Source of the DNA: Nodosilinea nodulosa PCC 7104
GTDB lineage: Bacteria; Cyanobacteriota; Cyanobacteriia; Phormidesmidales; Phormidesmidaceae
Length of the DNA: 64,000 nucleotides
Assembly: GCF_000309385.1 (NCBI RefSeq)
Contig: NZ_JH976537.1
Coordinates: forward strand, 144,128-208,127
Direction: 5' to 3'
Every line of letters begins with the position of its first letter. Position 1 is the stretch's first letter. The notes under the pieces are model-generated. The model made no database searches and had not been told where the DNA came from. It worked only from the letters and a program-made list of their open reading frames with translations. Shown piece after piece: positions 35,179-44,253 of the stretch. The position numbers and the translations under genes were made by a program.

Positions 35179-35487
35179 ATGCCCCTCACTTCCCCAGAGC
35201 TGCCCGACTACGAAAGCCATTTGCTCACCGCCATGGCCTACTTTTTAGGGCGCGACCCAGAGGCCCAGGCGCGGGCCTGCCTGTGCATGTACCTGCGTCA
35301 GGCGGAGCCTCGAATTATGGCGCAGGTGCGCTACTACGCCCACCAGCTGTCGATTCACACAGGGCAGCCGGTGGAGGCCTACGACCTGCTCACCATGCTG
35401 GCCCAATCCCCCGAAACGGTAACCGCCGCCCTGCCGCACCTGGGCCGGGTGCACGACGACAGCCAGCCCGATGTATTTAGCGCATAA
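35179..35487 (+). CDS. conserved hypothetical helical protein
   Basis: A 102-residue, probably all-helical cytoplasmic protein (YESHLLTAMAYFLGRDPEAQARACLCMYLRQ, shortened here to the features A/L/R-rich helix, RYYAHQLSI and AYDLLTMLAQ). I do not recognise the family. It follows the NDH-2 gene by 136 bases on the same strand and precedes the FecR-type gene by 111 bases, so it could be co-transcribed with either. Nothing in the sequence suggests a catalytic site. Confidence 0.6.
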   Translation: MPLTSPELPDYESHLLTAMAYFLGRDPEAQARACLCMYLRQAEPRIMAQVRYYAHQLSIHTGQPVEAYDLLTMLAQSPETVTAALPHLGRVHDDSQPDVFSA

Positions 35488-35598
35488 AGCTAGCGCGTGA
35501 AGCTAGCGTATACATTCCGCTGGTTAAGTTTCGCAATCTATGCTGAATTTGGGATGTTGCCTGTGTATAGATCCTATCAAGGCAACTCAGTGGAATTT

Positions 35599-36765
35599 AT
35601 GATTGCGTTTTTTGGGTTTAAGGGGTTTCAGCTACGGTCCAGCAATCGTTGGCGGAGGTTTGCGCGGCAGCTGGGAATAGCGCTGGCGGCCAGCTTTCTG
35701 CTGGCTATACCAGGGCATCCGGTCCAGGGTCAGGCCATTTCCGCCGCCACCGTTACCGAAATTTTAGACAGCAACCAGGTTTACATCCAAAACCGTGCAG
35801 CCCAGGTCAACAGCGTAGCCCAGCAGCGCCAGCAGGTCAGAACCCAGGATGCCCGTGCCTCGCTGCGGTTTAACAATGGGGCTGTGGCCCGCCTGGCCCA
35901 TAACTCCAGCCTGGTGATTGGGCAGTGCGCCCAGCTCAACCGAGGTACGCTGCTGGTCAACGGCGCCCTCAACGGCTGTTCGACCTCCACCCTGGCCGGG
36001 GTACGCGGCACAATTTATACCATTGAGGTCACCGAAGCTGGAGAAACCACCATTCAGGTGTTTGAGGGCACTGTGGTGGTGACCAAAAACCCTGATCCTG
36101 AGCCCGTTGAGCCCATGGTTGACGGCTTCGACCCCATTGATCCCTCCCAGGACCCAATGGTGCCCAGCACCGACCCGGTGGTCCCCTTTGCCAACCCCGT
36201 CGAACCATCCCCAGGACCGTCAGAGGTGCCCCCTGGCCCTGGCTCCGGCCCTGAGCCACCCCCTACAGACCCTGGTAATCCGGCCCCCGATCCGCTGACT
36301 CCAGCCCCCAATCCGCTGACTTCTCCCACCGGGTATCCGATTAACTACCGCCCAGGCAGTGCAGTGGCCAACGGCCTGCTGCTATTCAAGACAAAGCAGG
36401 CCGACGACAAGCAGGGCGCCTCCTACGGCAGTACCAACCTGACGGCGGGCTTGCCCCCGGAGACCGCCGAGCAAGTTGAGCAAGAGGAACCCGTGGGCTT
36501 CACCGCAAACGACTCGCTCACCATCGCTGAGGGGCAGCAGGTGACGATCGATCCAGAGCAAGAGCAGGCGGTGATTCGTGAGCTTTTGCCCGAGGACTTT
36601 ACTGACCTTTTGGAAGGCCCTCTGATCAACGGGTTTGCGGTAGAAATACCGGGTATGGGCAATCTGCGGCGAGCCTTTGAGCAGCTGTTTCCGGGGGTAC
36701 CGCTGCCCTACTATTGGGCTCCGTCTATTCCCACCCCGCCGATCCGGTTTCCCTTCCCGTTCTAG
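35599..36765 (+). CDS. exported FecR-domain protein with Pro-rich tail
   Basis: A 388-residue protein if started at the ATG at 35599 (MIAFFGFKGF); the frame extends upstream to a GTG at 35497, but that part is not convincing. A signal peptide with long basic n-region (SNRWRRFARQLGIALAAS) ends near QGQA. A FecR domain follows (ARASLRFNNGAVARLAHNSSL, GVRGTIYTIEV, FEGTVVV), then a P/D/E-rich linker and a C-terminal region with no known motif. The CHASE2 cyclase gene follows 32 bases later. Exported FecR proteins next to CHASE2 sensor cyclases recur in cyanobacteria, which suggests that this protein supplies the periplasmic input, an inference. Confidence 0.8.
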   Translation: MIAFFGFKGFQLRSSNRWRRFARQLGIALAASFLLAIPGHPVQGQAISAATVTEILDSNQVYIQNRAAQVNSVAQQRQQVRTQDARASLRFNNGAVARLAHNSSLVIGQCAQLNRGTLLVNGALNGCSTSTLAGVRGTIYTIEVTEAGETTIQVFEGTVVVTKNPDPEPVEPMVDGFDPIDPSQDPMVPSTDPVVPFANPVEPSPGPSEVPPGPGSGPEPPPTDPGNPAPDPLTPAPNPLTSPTGYPINYRPGSAVANGLLLFKTKQADDKQGASYGSTNLTAGLPPETAEQVEQEEPVGFTANDSLTIAEGQQVTIDPEQEQAVIRELLPEDFTDLLEGPLINGFAVEIPGMGNLRRAFEQLFPGVPLPYYWAPSIPTPPIRFPFPF

Positions 36766-36797
36766 GATGAGGTCCATGACGTTGGGGACTATCTGCC

Positions 36798-38750
36798 GTG
36801 GTTAAATCCTACCGCCGCCTGTTTCAGCTGGGCCATGGCCTGATGGTGAGCTGGGCGGTATTTGGGGCGATCGCCCTGGCCTCCCAGCACCCCTGGATTT
36901 TGCTAATCGAGGGTCAGGCCCAGTCGTTTTTGCTGCGGCTGCGGGGGGCGGTACCGCCCCCCGCAGACATTGTGATTTTGGGCATTGACGAATACTCCCT
37001 GTCCCAGGGCGATCTGTACCAGGCCGAGCCGGAGCGCTATCCCTTTCTGGCCCCGCTGTCTACCTGGCCCTGGCAGCGTCAGGCCTACGCCCTGGCGATT
37101 GAGCGGCTGATGGCCGCCGGGGCAAAGGCGGTGGCCGTCGATGTACTGCTGGTGGACCCCAGCAGCTACGGACCCGCCGACGATGCGGCGCTAGAGGCCA
37201 CCCTGGCTCGGTGGGGCGATCGCGTGGCCCTGGCCGCCGCCTACGATGTGTCGAGCAGCGACTTTGGTCTGTTTACCAATCTGCTCCAGCCCATCTACGC
37301 CAGCCCGACCGAGATCGGGCTGATCAACATGAAAATCGATGCCGACGGCAAACTCCGCGCCTTCCCCGACCTGGGCATTGAAACCCTGCGCCAGAACTAC
37401 GGGTTTACCGATAGTTTGCCGTCCTTAGCCGGGGCCACCCTGGCCGCCGCTGGCTACCCAAAGCCTGACCAGCAGAGCCGAGATCTGTTCTTCTATGGCC
37501 CGGCGGGCACCTTCCCCGTGGTGTCGTTTGTGCAGGTGCTCGACCCCGACAACTGGCCTCTGATTGCCCATCAGTTCAAAGGCAAAATTGTGCTGATTGG
37601 TCCCATAGCCGAGTCCTTTCAGGACAGCAAGCGCACTCCAATCGACAACGCCATGCCCGGGATTGAGATTCACGCCAACGCCCTGGCCGATCTGATGGAG
37701 GGCCGCACCCTCGACCCCATGGTCGGCAATCCGGTGGTGGAGGGGCTGCTGACCGCGATCGCGATCGCGGCGGTGGGGCTAGGGCTGGGCTATCGCTTTA
37801 CCCAGCCAGTGCCCAGAATGGCAGGCTTTTTGGCGGCGATCGCCGCCTGGGGAGCGCTGGCCTACCTGCTGATGGTTCACCGCGATCGCCTGGTGCCCGT
37901 CGCCGTCCCCGTCGCCTGCCTGGGCATGGGCGGCGTCACCTACATCGCCACCGGAGCCGTCAGCAACCGCCTGGAAGAACAGCGCCTGCGCCGCACCCTG
38001 GAGCGCTACGTCGCCCCCTCGGTCGCCCAAGAAATCCTCAACCAGCCCGAAGACTTTACCAGCCTCACCGTAGGCCAGCGGTTTCAGGCGGCAGTGCTGT
38101 TTTCAGACATTCGCGGGTTTAGCCGCATTTCGTACCAGCTGGGGGCAGAAGAAACCGTCAGCCTGCTCAACACCTACCTAGATGTGATGGTAGACGCCAT
38201 TCTGAAGTACCGGGGCACCATCGACAAATTCATTGGCGATGCGGTGATGGCCGAGTTTGGGGCACCCAAATCCCAGGGACCCGAGCAGGATGCTCTAGGG
38301 GCTGTCTCGGCGGCCCTGGCGATGCGAAAAGTCCTGGCCACCCTGCGCACTACACTGGAAAGCCAGGGCCTACCCCCGCTCTACAACGGCATTGGCATCA
38401 GCTACGGCGAGCTGGTGGTGGGCAATGTTGGCTCGGTGCTGCGGCTGGAGTACACCGCCATTGGCGACACCGTAAACGTCGCCAGCCGCATTGAAGGGTT
38501 GACCAAGGTAATCGGCACCGATATTTTGATCACCCAGTCCTGCTACAACCTCGTAAAAGAGCAGATTGTCGCCGTGGACCACGGCACCCATACGCTGGCC
38601 GGGCGTGAGCAGGAAGCGGTTCAGGTGTACGGCGTGGTGGCTTTCAAGGGCGAAAGCGATGCCCTCTACCACCAGGTTCAAAAAGACCTGATTCAGCACC
38701 TGAGCCAGCCCAAGGCCATCACCTTTCCCACCGATATCAAATCCAGCTAG
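36798..38750 (+). CDS. CHASE2-domain class III adenylate cyclase
   Basis: A 650-residue membrane sensor. One N-terminal helix, an extracytoplasmic CHASE2 domain (about 35-310), three membrane helices (about 312-388), a helical linker, and a class III cyclase domain (about 425-600). Metal ligands are D437 (FSDIRGF) and D481 (GDAVMAEFG). K477 (TIDKFIGD) and T553 (EYTAIGD) occupy adenine-specifying positions, and N560 and R564 (TVNVASR) the transition-state positions. All are intact, so it should make cAMP from ATP. It lies 32 bases after the FecR-type gene, so the two are likely one operon. Confidence 0.92.
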   Translation: MVKSYRRLFQLGHGLMVSWAVFGAIALASQHPWILLIEGQAQSFLLRLRGAVPPPADIVILGIDEYSLSQGDLYQAEPERYPFLAPLSTWPWQRQAYALAIERLMAAGAKAVAVDVLLVDPSSYGPADDAALEATLARWGDRVALAAAYDVSSSDFGLFTNLLQPIYASPTEIGLINMKIDADGKLRAFPDLGIETLRQNYGFTDSLPSLAGATLAAAGYPKPDQQSRDLFFYGPAGTFPVVSFVQVLDPDNWPLIAHQFKGKIVLIGPIAESFQDSKRTPIDNAMPGIEIHANALADLMEGRTLDPMVGNPVVEGLLTAIAIAAVGLGLGYRFTQPVPRMAGFLAAIAAWGALAYLLMVHRDRLVPVAVPVACLGMGGVTYIATGAVSNRLEEQRLRRTLERYVAPSVAQEILNQPEDFTSLTVGQRFQAAVLFSDIRGFSRISYQLGAEETVSLLNTYLDVMVDAILKYRGTIDKFIGDAVMAEFGAPKSQGPEQDALGAVSAALAMRKVLATLRTTLESQGLPPLYNGIGISYGELVVGNVGSVLRLEYTAIGDTVNVASRIEGLTKVIGTDILITQSCYNLVKEQIVAVDHGTHTLAGREQEAVQVYGVVAFKGESDALYHQVQKDLIQHLSQPKAITFPTDIKSS

Positions 38751-39523
38751 GCAAGCCCAATCCGTCCGTTAGGCCAGACAAATCCAAGGGTACGTCCCCA
38801 AGTGCGGCTGGGTGGACATCAGGCCACCGCTCCAATTCCCCTGGCTCCCTAGCCCCCCTGCCCCCTTGCGATCGCACTAGCAAAAACCTGTGCCATCAGT
38901 CTGTACCGTACCCGTAGCCAGTCTGGTTGAGACATTTCCCCTCAAAACGCTCAAACGCTCAAACGCTCGAACGCCTCTAGATGTCCTAACCTAAGCGACT
39001 ATGGCGATAAAAGCAGCCGAGCAATCAACCCTGGCAGTCTCCTTCTGGAGGCATAGATTTATGTCAATGCCGCAGCTAGACCATAGATTAGAATGATGGT
39101 GCGTGGGGAGTTTTAATCAAGCGCGCCCATTCAATCAACTCGATTAAATTTCGGTTGACGCCATCTGCGCCAGCTTCAGGTCTGGGGTGCTGCATGTGGG
39201 CGATCGCGGTCAGGGCCTCGGTTTAAAGACTATGGTCAAGCCGAATGGATGTTCGGCCCAAGCCAGTCCAACACTCTGGCATGGCAGAGGCCACAGGGTG
39301 TGCTCGACCCTTGGCAACCGCAGCATTTGTCTCCCGCAGAGCGATTTTCTACCCGCCTAAATGGTTTTAACCAAGTCTTACCGAAAACCTTCACACCGAT
39401 CCCACAGTATTGAATGATGGAAGGAATGGATATTGATATCCGCCCTCAGGCGATGGACTTGTTTCCGATTTCCCTTGGCTTGGCCCACGCTTTTCTGTAA
39501 ATCAAACCTTAGGACAAACCCTT
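38751..39523. other. 773-bp intergenic region
   Basis: I see no gene here. It holds a short direct-repeat cluster (38943-38976) and an unusually long spacer before the transketolase-like gene. The final 150 bases are AT-richer and may carry its promoter, but no box pair is convincing. Confidence 0.5.
38943..38976 (+). repeat. 8-bp direct repeats AAACGCTC x4
   Basis: Four consecutive near-identical copies of AAACGCTC (the last GAACGCCT) occur about 550 bases before the transketolase-like gene. They could be protein-binding iterons or simple slippage repeats. Confidence 0.6.
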
Positions 39524-41425
39524 ATGACGAGCTTTCCCATTGATCTGGGCGCATACCAGCGAATTTCTTTAGATGCCTCTAACCCCACCCTCACCGACGA
39601 GCAGCGCAGCGCCCTTAAGGCCAATGTTCAGCTCTGTCGGGATGCGATTGTCTTCTTTACCGCCACGGGGGCGGCGCGCGGGGTGGGCGGCCATACGGGC
39701 GGCCCCTACGACACCGTACCCGAGGTGATGATTCTCGATGCGCTGTTTCGGGGCGCGGGCGACAAGTACGTGCCGATTTTCTTTGACGAAGCAGGGCACC
39801 GGGTCGCCACCCAGTATTTAATGTCGGTGCTCAACGGCGACATGCCCGCCGAGCAGCTGATGCAGTACCGCGCCGCCAACGAAAAACTGCCCGGCCACCC
39901 CGAACTGGGGCTGACCCCCGGCGTTAAGTTTAGCTCGGGGCGGCTCGGCCACATGTGGCCCTACGTCAACGGTGTAGCCCTGGCCAACCCCGGCAAGGCG
40001 GTATTCTGCCTGGGCTCTGACGGTGCCCAGCAGGAGGGCGACGACGCTGAGGCGGCCCGCTTTGCCGTGGCCCACCACGTCAACGTCAAGCTGCTGGTTG
40101 ACGACAACGATGTCACGATCGCGGGTCACCCCTCCCAGTACATGGGCGGCTACAGCGTCAAGAAAACCCTGGAGGGCCACGGCCTGACCGTGCTCGAAGG
40201 CGATGGAGAAGACCTCGACGGCCTCTACGCCAACATCTGCAAGGCGATCAACACCCCCGGCCCGGTGGCGGTGATCAACAAGCGAGCCATGGCGGTGGGC
40301 ATTGAGGGCATTGAGGGCAGCACCCACGGCCACGATGTGATCTCGGTGAAGGCGGCGATCGCCTACCTGAGCGCCAAGGGCCACACCGCTGCGGTGGAAA
40401 TTCTCGAAGGCATCCAGGCCCCCAAGAACACCTACGAGTTCATGGGCTCCAGCAAAACCGTGGGCGCGAACCGCAACGTGTTTGGCGATGCCATGGTGGA
40501 GGTGCTGGGCGAGATGGATGAAACCACCCGCAAAGACAGCGTGCTGGTGGTCGACAGCGACCTAGAAGGCTCCTGCGGCCTGGCCCAAATTCGCAAGGCC
40601 TACCCCGAAATCTTTGTCAGCGGCGGCATTATGGAGCGGGGCAACCTGTCGGCGGCGGCGGGCTTTGGCATGGAAAAGGGCAAGCAGGGCGTATTCGCCA
40701 CCTTCGCCGCCTTCCTGGAGATGTGCATTTCTGAAATCACCATGGCCCGGTTGAACTACTCCAACCTGCTGTGCCACTTCTCCCACTCGGGCATCGACGA
40801 CATGGCCGACAACACCTGCCACTTCGGCCTCAACAACTTCTTTGCCGACAACGGCCTCGACGACGGCTACGAAACCCGCCTCTACTTCCCCGCCGACCCC
40901 AACCAGATGAAGGCCTGTGTCAAGAAGGTGTTTGGCGACCCCGGTCTGCGCTTTATTTTCTCGACCCGCTCAAAGGTGCCGACCATTCTCGACACCGACG
41001 GCAACGAGATGTTTGGCGGCGACTATACCTTTACCCCCGGCAAAGATGAGGTAATCCGCGAGGGCAGCGCTGGCTACATCGTCACCTTTGGCGACTCGGT
41101 CTACCGCGCATTGGATGCCGTCGAGCGCCTGAAGCAGGAGGGCATTGACGTGGGCCTGATTAACAAGGCCACCCTCAACGTGGTGGACGAAGACACCATG
41201 GCTAAGGTGGGCAAGGCGCCCTTTGTGCTGGTGACCGAGGCCTTTAACCGCAAGACCGGCCTGGGCAGCCGCTTTGGCACCTGGCTGCTGGAGCGGGGCT
41301 ACACGCCCAAGTACGCCCACATTGGCACCCACGAAGAAGGCAGCGGCGGCCTGTGGGAGCAGTTCATTCACCAGGGTATTGACCCCAACGGCATTATGGC
41401 CAAAGTGAAAGAGCTGGTGGGCTAA
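39524..41425 (+). CDS. transketolase-like thiamine diphosphate enzyme, substrate unknown
   Basis: A 633-residue ThDP enzyme with N-terminal diphosphate-binding domain (GVGGHTGGPYDT, then GSDGAQQEGD ... VDDNDVTI corresponding to GDGX25-30N), a pyrimidine-binding domain (VVDSDLEGSCGL, IMERGNLSAAAGFG, catalytic-glutamate region FLEMCISEI), and a C-terminal domain. It aligns only loosely with canonical TktA, whose histidine-rich donor-site motifs are largely absent, so I infer a separate transketolase-like family. The long upstream region and dedicated terminator (41443-41478) indicate a single-gene unit. The preceding genes give no hint of pathway. Confidence 0.8.
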   Translation: MTSFPIDLGAYQRISLDASNPTLTDEQRSALKANVQLCRDAIVFFTATGAARGVGGHTGGPYDTVPEVMILDALFRGAGDKYVPIFFDEAGHRVATQYLMSVLNGDMPAEQLMQYRAANEKLPGHPELGLTPGVKFSSGRLGHMWPYVNGVALANPGKAVFCLGSDGAQQEGDDAEAARFAVAHHVNVKLLVDDNDVTIAGHPSQYMGGYSVKKTLEGHGLTVLEGDGEDLDGLYANICKAINTPGPVAVINKRAMAVGIEGIEGSTHGHDVISVKAAIAYLSAKGHTAAVEILEGIQAPKNTYEFMGSSKTVGANRNVFGDAMVEVLGEMDETTRKDSVLVVDSDLEGSCGLAQIRKAYPEIFVSGGIMERGNLSAAAGFGMEKGKQGVFATFAAFLEMCISEITMARLNYSNLLCHFSHSGIDDMADNTCHFGLNNFFADNGLDDGYETRLYFPADPNQMKACVKKVFGDPGLRFIFSTRSKVPTILDTDGNEMFGGDYTFTPGKDEVIREGSAGYIVTFGDSVYRALDAVERLKQEGIDVGLINKATLNVVDEDTMAKVGKAPFVLVTEAFNRKTGLGSRFGTWLLERGYTPKYAHIGTHEEGSGGLWEQFIHQGIDPNGIMAKVKELVG

Positions 41426-41442
41426 ATCCCCTTAACACCTCC

Positions 41443-41478
41443 AGATCCCCGGTTTCTCGAAGAAACCGGGGATCTTTT
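41443..41478 (+). terminator. intrinsic terminator after the transketolase-like gene
   Basis: A perfect 15-bp stem (AGATCCCCGGTTTCT with its inverse, 41443-41457 and 41461-41475) with a three-base loop is followed by TTT. It lies 18 bases after the stop. The stem core CCCCGGTTTCT is also a widespread cyanobacterial repeat. Confidence 0.85.
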
Positions 41479-41497
41479 GCTATAGGAGATTTTCTAA

Positions 41498-42055
41498 ATG
41501 CCTAAGACCGAGCGCGAGAAAATGCTGGCGAACGAGCCCTACCGGGCGGCGGACCCGGAGCTGGTGGCGCTGCGGCGGCTGGCTCAGACCCAGCTGCATC
41601 AGTTTAACCAGTCTCGGCCTGAGCAGGTAGCGGTGCGGGAGACCATGGTGCGATCGCTCTTCCACGCGATCGGCCCTAACTTTGAGATTACGCCGCCCTT
41701 CTTTTGCGACTACGGCAGCCACATTCGAGCTGGCAAAAACCTCTACATCAACGCTTACTGCACCATTCTCGACTGCAACTGGGTCACCCTGGGCGATGAC
41801 GTGCTGGTGGGGCCTAACGTGCAGATCTACACCGCCTACCATCCCACCGACCCGGCGGTGCGGCTGACCGGGGTAGAGATGGCAGCCCCCATCACCATTG
41901 GCAGCAATGTGTGGATTGGCGGTGGGGCCATCATTTGCCCCGGCGTGACCATAGGCGACAACACCACCATTGGCGCGGGCAGCGTAGTCACAAAATCGAT
42001 CCCCGCTGGGGTAGTCGCCGTGGGCAATCCCTGTCGAGTTGTGCGCGGGGTTTGA
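41498..42055 (+). CDS. sugar O-acetyltransferase, maltose acetyltransferase/NodL type
   Basis: A 185-residue acetyl-CoA-dependent enzyme. The N-terminal Mac domain (KTEREKMLANEPYRAADPEL) is followed by a left-handed beta-helix of hexapeptide repeats (ITIGSNVWIGGGAIICPGVTIG). The catalytic histidine lies in TAYHPTDP. It is typical of the maa/lacA/nodL group and complete in length. AGGAG at 41485-41489 lies eight bases before the ATG. The acceptor sugar is unknown. It is convergent with the ABC ATPase gene (48 bases between stops). Confidence 0.9.
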   Translation: MPKTEREKMLANEPYRAADPELVALRRLAQTQLHQFNQSRPEQVAVRETMVRSLFHAIGPNFEITPPFFCDYGSHIRAGKNLYINAYCTILDCNWVTLGDDVLVGPNVQIYTAYHPTDPAVRLTGVEMAAPITIGSNVWIGGGAIICPGVTIGDNTTIGAGSVVTKSIPAGVVAVGNPCRVVRGV

Positions 42056-42103
42056 AGTGTCTGTTCTAGAAACACCGCTATCCAGCCCTTGGCCAAGGGA
42101 GCA

Positions 42104-42823
42104 CTATCGAAGCGCGATCGACTGGGCCAGATCGTCAGGGCTGAGGTGGTCGTTGAGCACCTCGCCGTCTGTGAACCAGACGATGCGCTGGCTGGCGCGG
42201 GCTACGTCGGGTTCGTGGGTGACCATCACCACGGTAATGCCTGCGGCGTGGAGATCGGCAAAGATGCCCAGCACGTCGTCGGTGGTGCGGGTGTCGAGCG
42301 CGCCGGTTGGCTCATCGGCCAGTAGTAACAGGGGCTTGTTGACGATCGCCCGCGCGATCGCCACCCGCTGCTGCTGCCCGCCCGACAGCTGGCTGGGCTT
42401 GTTGTTGATGCGATCGCCCAGCCCCACCCGCACCAGCGCCTCGGTAGCCCGCTGGTGGCGCACATCGCTGCGCACGCCGGAGTAGATCATCGGCAGCTCC
42501 ACATTTTCCCGCGCCGTCAGCTGGGGCAGCAGGTGAAACTGCTGAAACACAAAGCCAATTTTTTGGTTGCGGATGTGGGCCAGCGCATCGTCATCCAGGG
42601 TGGCGACATTCTGGCTATCGAAGAAGTATTCTCCGGCGGTGGGGCGATCGAGGCAGCCAATCATGTTCATGGCGGTCGACTTGCCCGAGCCAGACGGCCC
42701 CATGATGGCGCAGTATTCACCGGGGTAGATGGACAAATTCACGTTCCACAGCGCCCGCACTTCGGTATTGCCCGAGCCGTAGACCTTTTGCAGCTGGCGA
42801 AATTCGATCAGGGGAGTGGGCAT
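42104..42823 (-). CDS. ABC transporter ATP-binding protein, MacB/LolD type
   Basis: A 239-residue ATPase subunit. Walker A is GPSGSGKST, the signature LSGGQQQR, Walker B LLLADEPTGALD, with the LolD/MacB-type insert region (NQKIGFVFQQFHLLPQLTA). Such subunits pair with MacB/FtsX-like permeases for efflux or lipoprotein release. No permease gene is adjacent, so the partner must be encoded elsewhere. The stop lies near 42104, convergent with the acetyltransferase. Confidence 0.9.
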   Translation of the reverse strand: MPTPLIEFRQLQKVYGSGNTEVRALWNVNLSIYPGEYCAIMGPSGSGKSTAMNMIGCLDRPTAGEYFFDSQNVATLDDDALAHIRNQKIGFVFQQFHLLPQLTARENVELPMIYSGVRSDVRHQRATEALVRVGLGDRINNKPSQLSGGQQQRVAIARAIVNKPLLLLADEPTGALDTRTTDDVLGIFADLHAAGITVVMVTHEPDVARASQRIVWFTDGEVLNDHLSPDDLAQSIALR

Positions 42824-43140
42824 AGGAGAGAAAAGGAGCGAACTACCTTATTGTAATGAGCCCTTCTGCCGTAGTAGGTTCAGCTCTGTCCCCAGGGAGC
42901 GTCGTTAGTTTTAAAGATAAGGGAGCAACTCGCATGGCTTCCTTAAAATAACGATACAAAAGCTTCCCAAACCCCCAAGTAGAGCGACGATGCTTCTTTT
43001 GCAAAGCCCCGCATTGCATCTCTCTCTTAAAAAAATCCCAGGGGAAAGAATTCTCTTGCCATAGGAGCTTGTTTTATAGTACAAATGAACTTAGAGTAAG
43101 TTCTCAGGGTGCGCCTCGTACTATATAAAGGAACAGAGAA
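42824..43140. other. 317-bp intergenic region with a large imperfect hairpin
   Basis: No gene is seen. An inverted repeat at 42902-42954 (TCGTTAGTTTTAA with TTAAAATAACGA, and GGGAGC with GCTTCC inside) could fold as a hairpin of about 53 nt. The 3' half is AT-rich; TATAGTACAAATG and TACTATATAAAGG are candidate promoter segments for the gene at 43141. Confidence 0.45.
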
Positions 43141-43380
43141 ATGATGCGCGATATCCTGATTTCCCGTCTTAATGCTCGTAAAGATGAAGCGAATGCCTCA
43201 TCCCGAAGGACGGAACGAATGCCACGCCAACCTGGACGTATTATTTGCGAAAGCTTAGAGTCACTTCAACAGGAAATTAACGAGATGAGAAATTTAACAC
43301 CAATGCAAAAGGCAGATCTTCTAGAAGCAGCCAAAAAACTCTGGCTGGTCAGAGGTTGCGATAAGATGAGTCGTAAGTAA
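43141..43380 (+). CDS. small basic protein, unknown
   Basis: A 79-residue protein, rich in R and K at the N-terminus (ISRLNARKDEANASSRRTERM) and helical at the C-terminus (MQKADLLEAAKKLWLV). AAAGGAAC lies about seven bases before the ATG. The codon use is more AT-rich than that of neighbouring core genes. I do not recognise it. It converges with the next unknown gene, leaving only 10 bases between stops. It may be a DNA- or RNA-binding regulator or part of an acquired two-gene unit, but that is speculative. Confidence 0.5.
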   Translation: MMRDILISRLNARKDEANASSRRTERMPRQPGRIICESLESLQQEINEMRNLTPMQKADLLEAAKKLWLVRGCDKMSRK

Positions 43381-43390
43381 ATAGCCTTTT

Positions 43391-44134
43391 TTACATCGAA
43401 GCTTGACGAGACAGTTCAGTGATGTAATCTTGTAAGTCTCTTACCTCAGGATCTGAGAGCTGCCCAAAGTCATTAATTTCGGCAAGTTCCTGAAAGGCAG
43501 CTCTATATGGAAAGGGAGAAGCAATAGCTGGACTTCTAACGTAATCTTCAATTTTGCATGTAAATCCATAATTAAGGCTGTCATATATCCAGTCTAGATA
43601 TTTCAAAATGTCTAGCCTGAAACGTTCGACATCGCCATTCTTTATTAAATCGGGGTATCTATCTCTTGCACTCTTTACCAATTTAAATGACCAATCTTCC
43701 TTTTTATAAGTAACCCACTCAGCAGCGGTTTTCGTGCTCTTTAGAACCTCTTGATTCCGATCAATATTAGCCAATAAGCTTTCTATTTTTCTGAGGCTTA
43801 ATCTGGTTTCTGGCGTTATTTCTTGAGTTGATAGATCATCAAAAAACTTCTCTGCTGTATCTTTGAGATCCTTCATCTCAGACAGCTCGCGTTTTTTATT
43901 CTCTAATTCTCGGTGAAGATTATCCATGTCTCTTTGAGCATTTTCTCTTAAAAGGTTTATCTGCTCAGAGTGTCTTTTTTCAAGTTCAACAATAGTTCCT
44001 TCTAAATTCTCTATACGAGTATCTTTAGCATCTGTCACCTGTTTGAATAAATTAAACAGGATAGTTGAAAATCCGACCAGCCCCCCTCCTCCAAGGACAA
44101 TTGGAACCCAACTTGGGAGATTTGATTGCGACAT
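43391..44134 (-). CDS. membrane-anchored coiled-coil protein, unknown
   Basis: A 247-residue protein. Residues 8-29 are a membrane segment (WVPIVLGGGGLVGFSTILF). A charged coiled coil covers about residues 35-95 (ENLEGTIVELEKRHSEQ), and the C-terminal 140 residues form an apparently globular helical domain containing NIDRNQEVLKSTKTAAEW, YPDLIKNGDVERF and YLDWIYDSLNYG. I do not recognise the domain. The gene is visibly AT-rich beside GC-rich ABC genes on both sides, which suggests horizontal acquisition. The C-terminal domain could be an effector or adaptor module, but nothing shows catalysis. Confidence 0.65.
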   Translation of the reverse strand: MSQSNLPSWVPIVLGGGGLVGFSTILFNLFKQVTDAKDTRIENLEGTIVELEKRHSEQINLLRENAQRDMDNLHRELENKKRELSEMKDLKDTAEKFFDDLSTQEITPETRLSLRKIESLLANIDRNQEVLKSTKTAAEWVTYKKEDWSFKLVKSARDRYPDLIKNGDVERFRLDILKYLDWIYDSLNYGFTCKIEDYVRSPAIASPFPYRAAFQELAEINDFGQLSDPEVRDLQDYITELSRQASM

Positions 44135-44253
44135 AAGCTTTACGAAACGCAGCTTTCATTACGAGCTTTCAGAAATACTACACCAATCATGCTGAACAGC
44201 ACTATTCATAGCTAATAGTAGTTTGTGAAACCTGTCATGACTTTACTAAACAG

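Noticed and set aside
35497-35598. GTG start extending the FecR-type protein by 34 residues
   Set aside because: The added part precedes the signal peptide, lacks a ribosome binding site, and begins only nine bases after the previous stop.
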